From Lindgomyces ingoldianus (Eukaryota; Ascomycota; Dothideomycetes; Pleosporales; Lindgomycetaceae): a stretch of 64,000 bases of DNA. Positions 1-9,229 of this stretch are shown here, in pieces. The position numbers and the translations under genes are program-made. Within the stretch, counting starts at the first letter, position 1. Each line of letters starts with the position of its first letter. The stretch lies in assembly GCF_010093535.1 (NCBI RefSeq), contig NW_022985201.1, forward strand, positions 395,145 to 459,144. The letters run 5' to 3'. Under the pieces are notes generated by a model. That model had not been told where the DNA came from and did no database searches. It saw nothing but the letters and a program-made list of their open reading frames with translations.

Positions 1-3000
1 TCAAACTCATCCTCCTTCATCTCATGTAGCATTTTCTCGAAACTCGTCAAGAAGTGCTCGATACGCCCCTCCAAGTATTGACAGTCTTTCTCTGATTGTA
101 TCAAGATTCGGTATCCAGCCCAAGTATCCGTAAAGGTGCCGCCTGAGAAAACAACATAGCCAAGCTGCTCAATGGTCCGCAATTGATTGAACGCTGGCTC
201 GTCTGTCATTTGTGCGAGAAGGAGGATCTTCGCTCGTAGATCCCGGTCCGCGCTATTTCCAATATAGAGGCTATACTCAATGCAGTGATTCACATTCGCC
301 GGGTCCTTTAGCTGCCGCTCATGCACGTAACTACTGCCGGGCGGAAATATCAAGGTCCTTCGAATAGGTAACTGGCTCGGCGAAAGCTTCTTGGGCTTTA
401 TGGTCTTTTCTACGAGATCAGTAATCTGTAGCGCCTCCTCTTTATATAGGTTTCCATGGGCCATTACTTCAATATGGCATTGAGCGAGGATTTGGGGGTA
501 GAATTGCTGGACATCCTGGGCCGAGATCCCTTCAAGCTCTTTCAGTAGTTCATCTGTTAGAAAAGCCTTTTCATTCTTGAGAAAGCGGGAGAAAGTTCCA
601 ATTTGATGGAATGGTTGGCCAAAATCCCAGTTCCGGAAACCGCGGGTTAGACGGTCTTGGAGGATTTTGAAGCGATCCTCCCGGGCTTCTAGATCTCGAA
701 TTGAAACAAGAACCTTCTCGAGCAGAACGTGAAGTTTATCGTTGTAACCCTGTACAGTAATCGACAAGCCAGTGCTGTGGGTGCTGAAATCATAGACAAG
801 CCCCGAAATATCTGCATCGTAAGAGTATTCTACTAGGGCATCGTTGACTAGATCGCGATACAAAGCGCTCATAGCTGTCGTCCTTGCAGTGAGGTGTGGG
901 AGAGGAGTTCGTAAGTAAATTTGGACATTGGCCTTCGGAACCCAGAACTGGTCATCCTTCTTATACCAAGTCCGTACATTCTCATCATTCCGTATCAGCT
1001 TCGGTACTTTCAGTGGCTCGTCTACCTCTTTCTTCTCCACCTCGAGTCGGTTTGGGATGAACTCGTTCTTGTGCGGGAAATGCAGATCTGCCGGTCGCTC
1101 CTTTGCAGAATTCTCAAAAGCATGCTTGATCTCGGTAAGGAAATCTCCTGGAATCTTTTCGCTCGTGTACTCTGTTCCATACCACTTTTCTTTCTTGTCC
1201 CACCCACCCGGGAATTCTTGGCTAACAATGTTCAACCTAAAGTTATCCGGCCGAAGGTAGGTCATGGCTTGGCTAATTGCTTCAGCGTCAAATTTCCTAA
1301 TGACGGCTGGTCCGCTAAGCAACATTTTGCGATCGTAAGGTTTCTGCATTACACTGCCTAAAGCACTTGTCGTCCTGCTCGGTGGGCTTTTCTGCTTAAA
1401 TCTGAAGTCTACTTCGCTCATTCGGATCTGTTCTTCGACAACCCATTTCTGTGGAGGTTGCGCCCGAATCATGGCGATATACTGAAAGATGACTTTTGTA
1501 ACTTCCTTGTAGTGCGTTAGTCCGTCTTCTGTGAGCTTGACATTGATGTTAAAGAGTCCAGAGCCAGGACACATTGATGAGCCCCCTGCTCCGAGACCAT
1601 TTGCCCAGCCTTTCGCCTTGATATATGCAAGTATACTTCCAGGTCCTTCATGTCCAATAAGGTGGCTGAGATATCTTGACGGATGTGATTCGTATAAGTC
1701 CTCTTCGTCACGGTACAAGAACGACAGCTCTAGTGACCGTGATTGAAAGACTGGGCGCGCAAATGTTTGGGTCAATAGTTCATTCTCCGTGTACACAGAT
1801 ACATTGTCCCACCGCTTTCGTGGCAGATCCTTGTTCGGCACTTTTGAGAATATCTCATCTGCCCATTCTTCTAATGTGTCCAAGCTCTCACGTCCAAGGA
1901 TAACCAATTTCATCCTATTTGCGGAGTAGTGAGTAGAGTAGAACTTGATAAATTCATCTCTGATCTTAACGCCCCTTGCAATGGGGTCATCGTGAAGGGT
2001 TTTCCAGCTACCTGTTGAGAAATGACAGTATGGATGGTTCGGATTCGACAATGCCTTGTTAAGCTGGTGCAATCTCCAAGAATCACTTTGTAGGTTCTTC
2101 TTGTTTTCTGAGTCTACAGCTTTGATTTCGCGATCCACTGTGTCCTCTAAAAACAAAGGTGCGACGAAGAATTGGCCAAAGCGGTCAAGTGCTCCCCAAA
2201 GAGGTGACTCGTCTTTCAAGGTTGGCAGGCTTTCCTGTGTGGCGTTCGGTGACGGTGCTTTGCTGTTTGTAGGTGTCGATAAGGAAGCGGCGAGCTCGAA
2301 GTAATAGTTTGTTGATGTTGATGCCGTATACGCGTTAGAGTGTCCCGAATGAGCGTTTAGATATTGATTGTAGGCATTCTCTTTAGGGTACTAGGTGTCC
2401 TTGTTAGTCTGTGTATTAAATCCATTGTGCATTCGCGAATTCTAATATTCTTCAAAGCAAACTGCCATAACTAAGATAATAGAGCTTGTTCTATAGAAAT
2501 AGTTGAGGGGTTTGCACCTAGGGACATGTGGTCTAGACTCACCTTTTCTGTTCCCATGAACAACAGGTGCTCTACCGCATGCGCAATTCCTGGCATATCC
2601 TCCGCATCGCTGAAACTGCCCACGTTGACATCTAGGGCAGCACTGGCCTTGTCCGTTTTGGCGTCATGTATTAGCAGCACCTCGAGTTTGTTCCGCAGTG
2701 TAATGATTCTATACGCCCGGTCATCCAGTGCCGGGCGCTCCAAATCCTCTATGCGCTCGCGTGCGACGCCCCGGTTGAGACTCTCGCTCATCCTAGTTGC
2801 CGGTTGGGCTGATTGATGCAGTAAAGTGGTGAATGAGCGGTGGTAAGGGAAACGTATGGCTGGAGAAGGGCGGAGTCTGCGGATTTTGTAGCCCGAGGGT
2901 AGTGGCCGTGGACGTGTGGCAAAGATATAGGCAGCTGAGCGGTAACAGGCAGCTGAGAGACGCGAAATCGACGGTACACCCGGTGACCGTAACCACGGTA

Positions 3001-3052
3001 AGCATAGAGCGGTAAATGCACAATGAGAGTGAGCCGCTTGATATCTGTTCAT
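1..3052 (-). CDS. STE23: Ste23/insulin-degrading enzyme (M16 metallopeptidase), 3'-partial
   Basis: This gene encodes a zinc metallopeptidase of the insulysin family, which cleaves peptides such as amyloid-like fragments and, in yeast, the a-factor precursor. There are two exons, 3052-2543 and 2390-1, with a phase-0 intron at 2542-2391 (GTGAGT donor, CTAG acceptor). The second frame stays open to the window edge, so the C-terminus is missing. About 966 residues are visible of a usual 1000-1150. The inverted HxxEH zinc motif (HAVEH, residues 158-162 from the first Met) ends exon 1. The third zinc ligand is the second Glu of EIKAVDSE, near residue 265. A low-complexity insert of about 26 residues, rich in Ser, Thr and Pro, separates these ligands compared with the human enzyme. 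Two starts are possible: 3052, with an Arg/Ser/Pro-rich leader that could target mitochondria, or Met at 2791 (MSESLNRG). It is divergent from the EthD gene. The family call is secure; the start is not. Confidence 0.95.
2391..2542 (-). other. Intron of the STE23-like gene (152 bp)
   Basis: The donor GTGAGT directly follows the codons for MGTEK, and the acceptor CCTAG directly precedes the codons for YPKENAYNQYL. Removing it rejoins the conserved M16 block without a frame change (phase 0). The frame read through the intron stops at 2471. Confidence 0.93.
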
Positions 3053-3372
3053 TCACGGGGGTCGACAGCCAAGGGAGACTGTGTGGAGTGTGGCAATAGC
3101 GACGGCAAAGCCGAAGACAAACGTCAAGTAGATCTGGGAGGCTCTGTGGGGTGACGCGGCAAGCAGCAGAGTTGTCGATAACCAACTGACTGGTTGGGCG
3201 AGGCTGGGCAATTTAGAGGGCGAGAGGAGGTCGAGATGGTATTGAGGCTCAATAATGCATCCGGTCTCCTGGTACCGATGCCGACGAAGTCCCCATGAGC
3301 ACAAACTGGGGTCAGCCCTGCCACTCTTCCTGTCGCATCGCATCCTGCACGCACATCCGTGAATCGGACATC

Positions 3373-3910
3373 ATGGTGCCCAAAGCCTTTGAAGCAGGTT
3401 ATCCGAACACTGTCGGTTTTCGAAAGGTTGTCAAAGCTACTATTCTCGTCAAAAAGAAGGAAGGCATGTCCGATGAGGCCTTCATTGAGTACTACAACAG
3501 CGTGCATGCTCAGCGAGCCGTTCCGATTCTACAACGTCATGAGATAATAAGTTATAACCTTGTATTGCTACCCTTCTAATTCTTGACCCTGTTCGGATAG
3601 GGGTTCAACTGTGTCCTCGAATTGCGGTTGTAACTCGAGAGCGCTAATCCGTAAGATGAATTAGACTTACCATCTGAATCGCGATAGGAAGATGATCCAA
3701 GACATTATGCACAATAAGGCGAAGCTACTGGACTACGATGCCATCTGCACGTTTGTGTTTCCGAATTACATGGCTCTGGCTAAGTTTCTGTACGATAAAG
3801 ATGGTGCGGAGCTCAACGGAGACCACGAGAACTTCATGGACGACAGTCAGATGCGGATGATGGTTGGCGACGAGTACATGTTAATCGAGAATGGAGAGAA
3901 AGTGGGGTGA
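3373..3910 (+). CDS. EthD-domain (dimeric alpha-beta barrel) small protein
   Basis: This is a small soluble protein of the EthD/dimeric alpha-beta barrel superfamily. Members include ethyl tert-butyl ether degradation accessory proteins and fungal monooxygenase-like or pigment-pathway proteins; no specific substrate can be assigned. The exons are 3373-3561 and 3665-3910, with a phase-0 intron at 3562-3664. Splicing joins ISYNL to TYHLNRDRK, a junction typical of the fold, and gives 144 residues. Visible features are the first beta strand (VKATILVKKKEGMSDEAF), the helix with EYYNSVHAQ, and a C-terminal strand ending in the acidic DEYMLIENGE. The start at 3373 has A at -3 and G at +4. An upstream in-frame ATG at 3295 would add 26 residues but has a weak context. 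It converges on the Mpp6-like gene with a 79-bp gap. Confidence 0.82.
3562..3664 (+). other. Intron of the EthD gene (103 bp)
   Basis: The donor is GTATTG after the CTT codon and the acceptor is AATTAG before ACTTACCAT. A branch-like GCTAATC lies about 20 bases upstream of the acceptor. Both flanking exons are in the same phase. Without splicing the frame stops at 3577-3579. Confidence 0.8.
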
Positions 3911-3989
3911 TCAGTAATTCATAGAAGAGGAGACTAGAGAATCAAAACCCCGGGTATCTAATATTTCTCTGTGAATTGCTTATGTTGGT

Positions 3990-4886
3990 TCACCGCCGAC
4001 CCCTGCCTCTGCCTCTTCCAGCAGAGCCTCGAGGAGCCTTTGGCTGCAGACAGTCCCTATTTATGTGTCCTTGTTTTCCACAATTGTAGCACGTCATGCT
4101 ATTATTCCCACGCCCGCCGCTACTCAATCCGCCCGAAATCGAAGTGAGACCACCGAGATCCATGTCTTCGTCAATCTTGAAGGGCGCTCGTTTGGGAGGC
4201 TCTTTCTTCTGAGTCTTTCGAGCTTCACGTGACTTCGGAGCAGCCTCACGCTTCGTCTCTCGTATGAGTGCTGCAGTTGCATCCTCCGAATCACAGTCAT
4301 CGGACTCAGATTTTGAGTCAGAATCCGACCCGGAACCCTCGGTCGCAGTCGACGTCTGAAGAGCGTCAGCATTCCCTCTCAGTTGAACTCCAGTCAGACA
4401 TGCCTCCTTCTTCACACCCCCCCCAAATTGCATCCTGACCGGCTTCATTTCGCCCTCATCGCTCTCATCATCATCCGCATCAATGGCCGCAAACCCTGCA
4501 TACGCGACACTCATTGCTTGGGGTCTAGATATCTCTTGTAGGTCCTTGAAGCTCAACACCCATTTTGTCTCGCCGGCTTTCGCAGCAGCCTTGTCAAGCG
4601 CATTTTGCCTTTTTTTCTCCTCTGCTGCAAGTGCGGCTTGTATGGTTTCGTGATCTGGAGTGTACAGGGGACCTGGAGCGGGGGTGACGTCAGATACACG
4701 AATGCGTTTCGATAGTGGTCCATTCGGTGTCGATAGACCTGAATATGTAGTTTTAGCAGCAGAGCGCTGCATGAACTTGAAGTCGCATCAGCAACATTTG
4801 GACATAATAGCCACTAACGAATGTCTCTTTACCTTCATTGTCATGAGCCGACTCGACATTGTCTTCGGTGTGTTTGAGGCTGACAT
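3990..4886 (-). CDS. MPP6: Mpp6-like nuclear exosome cofactor with C-terminal CCHC zinc knuckle
   Basis: This is probably an M-phase phosphoprotein 6 family member, an RNA-binding cofactor that helps bring the Mtr4 helicase to the nuclear RNA exosome. Exon 1 is 4886-4833 (18 codons) and exon 2 is 4775-3990, with a 57-bp phase-0 intron; the product is 279 residues. Splicing creates the N-terminal signature MSSRLMTMKFMQR, which matches the family's conserved SSR-(L/V)-x-x-MKFM box. An AAEEKK helix and the motif ETKWVLSF follow, like the E-H-W-Y-L box of human MPP6, then YAGF. The rest is a Ser/Asp-rich acidic stretch (about 160-190), a Lys-rich stretch, a CCHC knuckle (CYNCGKQGHINRDC, about 247-260) and an RG-rich tail. 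The knuckle resembles those of Air1/Air2 of the TRAMP complex. The alternative reading is a generic zinc-knuckle protein. It is the last intact gene before the AT-rich block. Confidence 0.8.
4776..4832 (-). other. Intron of the Mpp6-like gene (57 bp)
   Basis: The donor is GTAAAG after the MTMK codons and the acceptor is TTCAAG before the FMQR codons. The splice falls inside the conserved MKFM box, which supports both the intron and the family assignment. Confidence 0.85.
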
Positions 4887-5099
4887 GGTGGACTAGATAT
4901 GAATAAACGCAAGCTATAGGATTAATTAAAGTGAGGATATGCAGGTGGGTATTAAGACTTCCAAGGTAGGAGTGCAGTGGCGCTCCGACTTCTTCGAGCC
5001 TGAAATGGAGGAAGCAGCGATCAATCCAGAAAGTTTAGCGCTTGGTCCACTGCCAAGATCGCCGCGATATCAATGATCCGGTAGGGCTAAAATTCAGTA
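4887..5099. other. 5' flank of the Mpp6-like gene; isochore boundary
   Basis: These 213 bp have ordinary, un-RIPped composition and hold the upstream region of the Mpp6-like gene. They end at the TA target dinucleotide (5098-5099) of transposon J. Beyond this point the composition turns strongly AT-rich for the rest of the window. No clear promoter element was identified. Confidence 0.6.
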
Positions 5100-5145
5100 C
5101 CATGTTTTAGCGCGTAATGCACGGCCTCGCGTAATGCACAATTTT
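5100..5145 (+). repeat. Left terminal inverted repeat of J
   Basis: It matches the inward-read right end at 27928-27973 and the end of the second copy at 28138. The stretch TAATGCACGGCCTCGCG is shared by all three ends. The CpG-rich TIRs have escaped most of the C-to-T damage seen inside the element. Confidence 0.8.
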
Positions 5146-5327
5146 AGCAATCAGCGCCTTTCACTTTTAAAGCTCTAGAGACTTACATAAATTATAAGTT
5201 ATATAGATTTTTTATTATAATACTAATTAAATGCTATAAATTCTATTTCTAGTAATAATTTACATGTAATACTTTATAAAAAGGTTAATTTACCTACTAT
5301 GTTAAGTTCTACTTAATGCTAGCTCTC

Positions 5328-5645
5328 TGTCACGATTGTGCACGAGTAAGGTTATAGAGCTTCACAGAGGTCTAGTTTAATTACTACGTGAGGTATTATA
5401 GTAGGTACAAGACATTATGTAAGGAATAGGAAAGTTTAAAAAAAAATTAGTAATTAAATACTTAGCTTAAAAGTCTAAGCACTTTAGGTATAAATTAAGC
5501 CTATTTTAAGTTTAGTTAGTGTTAAAGCAGTTTATGCTTAAGTTTATATCTATGTTATGTTATATTTATATTAGACGTGCACTAATAATACTCTAGTACA
5601 CGTCTAATACAGTTATGTCTAGGATCTAAAGAGGATACTGTAATA
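5328..5645 (-). repeat. Left LTR (3' LTR) of element A
   Basis: It aligns base for base with the other three LTRs of this family (18332, 21298, 26643), with differences almost all C/T and G/A. Its outer end is better preserved than its inner end, which reads GTAATA instead of GTGACA. Confidence 0.9.
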
Positions 5646-7904
5646 GTACCCCCCCCCTTATTAAAAAAAGAATTCTTTATATTAGTAGTTTTAGCATTAA
5701 GTTATTTTTATTAAAGTATAAGTTTAGTTTAAATAAGTATTAGGTATAAAATTAAGTTACTATAAAGTTTTTTTCTAAGGCTTTTATAAGTTTCTATAAC
5801 AGTTTATTATATTTAGTTTATTTTATAAGGTATTTATAAATATGTTTTTTTTTATTAAACTAGATCTATTTAACATCTTTTATAACATATTCTAGTTTAT
5901 TATTTATAATAATAAGTTTAGGTAGTAGGTTTAGCTATCTAAGTAGATAGTTAGATTTAAAGGCTACTTAGCGCAGTAATAATACGTGGAACACAGAGTG
6001 TATCTTTATGCTGTTAGGTAGAATTAATTAGTAAGTATATAATAAGACTATATAAGCTACTATAAAGAAGCTAAAGTTTTTCTAATTAAGTTTTTTTAAT
6101 TATTAGTTTATTTAAATATTTCTAGTGTCTAGCTAGACCTTCTTACTAGCTGTATACGCAGGGGCAGAGGTTTAAAATTAGTTTACATACTCTTATTAAA
6201 AAGCTTAAGCCTATATAAGCTTTTTATAAATATATTTAAATATATTTTAAATTTTATTAATAAGTTTATTTATATTTATTACTTATATAAATTAATAAGT
6301 TAGTTAAAAGGTATTTATAAGTAGTTTAAATTCTATTTAAAGGTAGTATTTATAGTTTACTAAAAACAAAGATACTTATGTTAATTTAGATATTATGTTA
6401 TTAGCTTTAAACTATGCTATAGCTAACTATTTTACCTAGTTATCTTACTAGTAGTTTATGTATACTTATAAGACTTATTTTATTATAGTGTTTATGTTCT
6501 TAGTCTAGCTATTAGTCTCTAGGTAAAAAGCTATAAATAGATAAAAGATAATTTAGAGCTATTTATAAAGTTTATTCTAGAAGGCTAAAACAAACTGTGT
6601 ACCTCTGTCTAATATAATTATATTAGGCAGGCTATAGTAAACTTATACATATTAGTAGAATAACTAGGCTATATTAGGGGCAGTTATAGAGGAATATAGT
6701 ATTAAGTGTTAATACTTAGTTAAGTAATTAACAACTACTATAATATTTATATACCCTTTAAATAAAAGTAAGTTTATAATAAAATTAATTAATATATCTT
6801 TCTAAGCTTATTTAGAGATTAGAAGTAGTTTAAGTAGGCTATTATACCTTTTTTAAAAAGCTTTTACTTTACAGCAAGTATAGCAACATAATATATATTA
6901 GCATATAGTATAGAACATGCAGGGCTAGTAGTACTCTCTTTGTAGTAGGTTAAGAGTCTTTTCTCTACCTAAGTGTCTTTTAATAAGTAAGTTATATATA
7001 ATTTAAAGTAGTTTAATTCTTAGTTTATTAGAATTAAAAATTATAAGTTAGTTATAGTAATATAGCTTACTATTTTAGTTTTTATAGTTAGCTAGTGTTA
7101 CCTTCTTTAACTAACTAGCGCTGTTTTAAAGTAGGTTTAAAGTTTTTTAGATAAATTTATTATTTAGATACTTATTAGTAATAATTTAATTAATAATTTA
7201 ATTTATTTTATTTAAGTTAAGGTCTAAAAATAGCTTAAGTTAAAGTAGAGTTTAATATTAAGCTTTTTACACTTTTTTTTAAGTAGGGATGTTTTAGAAT
7301 TACTTTATAAAAGCATCTAGTTTCTCTCTATTTTAACTAAAATAATAAGTAATCTTAAAATTAAAATAAGATAAGTATTTAAACTAATAAGCTTATTAGT
7401 AGCTAAGTTATTTTATAGTTATAAAGTACTATAAGTTCTTATAGTTAGATAAGACCTATATTAGATGCGCTGCACCTTCTAGTTTAGGTTGCTATTATTT
7501 AAAGCAGTGTACTATAGTAAGTAATTTTTTATTATAGATTTTATAATTACCTTCTGTAAGACTTATTCTTTTTAAAAAGTATATAATAGGCCTAATAGTC
7601 TTATCTAGCTTAGTCTAAAAAAAAACTCCTGCTACTACATAGTCTAAGACATTAGCTTTTATAAGTATTAGTAGTTTAAAGTTAAAGTAGTAGAGTATTA
7701 AAGCTTTAGTAAAGGCTTTTTTTAGCTAGTTAAAAAACTATTAGTAATTTAAGTTAAAGTTAAATTAAACTTTTTTTTTAGTAAGTGTAATTATAAGGCT
7801 TACTAGCTATAAAAAGTTATTAATAAATTATTAGTAAAAGTTAGTAAATTTTATAAAAGCTTAAACATTCTTTATATTCTTTAAGTATTGCTAATCTAGC
7901 ATAG

Positions 7905-8514
7905 TGTTACAATCCTTACTCCGCGGGAATGGTGTTTTGCGGAGTACAACGGCCTATGTGGGTGTTAATAGAGAGGGGTGAGAACTTAGCTAGATCAGGT
8001 GTACAGTCTGTTAAGCAGAGTAAAGGATGGTCAGGGTTTATAAAGGCAGGCTGTAGTTTGTCCCTTTTAGCTGTATAGATAGCTAGGTTTTTACTAGTTA
8101 GGTAAACAAAGGTTAGAGGTATATATATTATAAGATATACAAGGCAGCTTAATTTTCTTTAGAAAGGAGTTAAGCTTCTTAGTTTATTATAAAAAATAAA
8201 CTAAACATTAATTATAACCTTCTAACTATAGTTAGGATTAAGACTATATACATAGGGTTTGCATGCGTTTGCATGCATTGCATGCGTTGCATGCAGTGTC
8301 TGCTTCTACCTGCAACGCCTGCACTGCCTGTGATGTCCTTAGTCCTTATTAGACAGTGCATTCTGCTAAGGTTTTATCTATAAAGTAGAGCTATTCTTTC
8401 TCTGTTTAGTTATAAGGTCTACTAATTGCAGGGTTAACTGTTTTCTATCTAATGTGTGTAGAGTTGTGTGTAATAGTAAGCTAAGTTCCTACAGCCTGTC
8501 TGTTAGCTATAACA
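7905..8514 (-). repeat. 3' LTR of element C
   Basis: It pairs with 14947-15556 over 610 bp without obvious gaps. The outer 150 bases are well preserved (CCGCGGGAATGG), while the inner end is more RIPped (TTAGCTATAACA against TTGGCCGTAACA in the other copy). It contains a TGCATGC-rich block near 8261-8300. Confidence 0.9.
8261..8300. repeat. TGCATGC word cluster in C/D-family LTRs
   Basis: Repeated TTGCATGCG/TTGCATGCA units, present again at 15301-15340. In element D at 30186-30256 and 37391-37461 the cluster is longer and mixed with GCAGGC. It sits between the LTR reading frame and the TATA-like region, so it could be a regulatory cluster. Confidence 0.6.
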
Positions 8515-8640
8515 CGCAGGCTCCCCTTCTAGTTAGCGTCCTTGCTGTTATGTTTTTCCTGTTGTAAGCATTAGGTTTTCTTTTTAACTAGTGCGTGTCC
8601 TTTAGTAAATGCCTAATGTATGCTTATCCTTTTTAACTAT
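8349..8640 (-). pseudogene. Sense ORF crossing the polypurine tract into the 3' LTR of element C
   Basis: The frame is sense relative to gag-pol. It passes NSKDAN, the purine tract (KGSLRV), and enters the LTR at base 2 (GTT ACG GCC AAC). It ends at TAA 8349-8351 after 54 LTR codons, with final residues AECTV. Element D has the same frame without gaps over those 54 codons. In the best preserved copies about half the residues are identical, with many synonymous third-base changes. The shared part includes TQLA, WK, EWL, DK and ECTV. The upstream limit near 8640 is approximate and no start codon is certain. Function is unknown. Confidence 0.5.
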
Positions 8641-8722
8641 GCCTTATTAGGTTTCTTGTCTTTCTGCTGTTAATTGTTGCCTTTGTACTGTTGCCTATCT
8701 TAATCCTTATTGTTGTACAAAA

Positions 8723-9229
8723 ATGCGTCCTTGTGGTCCTTGCTGTTTGCATAGTACTCCCTGCGTGATGTCCTTGTTGTCAGACAAGTGTGTGGAATGC
8801 GTGCAAAAGGGTGGTTGCTGCAATGCTTTTGTTTCTAATGCAGCCTAGGATTGTTTAGAGCGTGAGAAGCAGAAGTTGCGCAGGGAGCTAGAGGCAGCAA
8901 CAGAGAAGGAGATAAGAGAAAAGGAGAGGAAAATGTAAAAGTAAGCTAAATCTCTAAGGCGTCTTTAGTTTTTTATAGCTTAGCAAGAACAGGTTTAGAA
9001 ACAGCTAAAAGTGTTAGAGAATTAAAAGGCAAAGTATCTAGAAAAAGACCTCTTATTACTAGATAAACTTAAAGTGCTTAAGGTAGAGGCAGTAGGCCTC
9101 TCTCCTTCTTAGCCCGCCTTAAAAGGTTAGGGGCCTTCCACATTACAGCTAGCTAATGCTGCAGTTATTTTAGCTAACAAAGGTGTCTTCTAGTTAAAGG
9201 AACTTTTGCCTAAGTAGTTTAACTTAAAA
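8723..9229 (+). pseudogene. Antisense Cys-rich, coiled-coil ORF at the 3' end of element C
   Basis: This frame of about 169 codons runs opposite to gag-pol, between the end of pol and the 3' LTR. It starts at ATG 8723 with MRPCGPCC. Cysteines follow at residues 4, 7, 8, 14, 23, 26, 32 and 33, including C-V-E-C, a pattern that could bind zinc. A highly charged helix comes next (LEREKQKLRRELEAATEKE), then KVLKVEAVGL. All in-frame interruptions are TAG or TAA at positions that could have been CAG, CAA or TGG, the RIP signature, and there is no frameshift to about 9229. Element D keeps the same protein pattern in the same place (36550-37011), which argues for real coding. No family is recognised. 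It is divergent from the LTR-crossing frame at 8349-8640. Confidence 0.6.

Noticed and set aside
928..1361. Plus-strand ORFs over the left 2.3 kb
   Set aside because: They are opposite to the long, conserved M16 peptidase exon.
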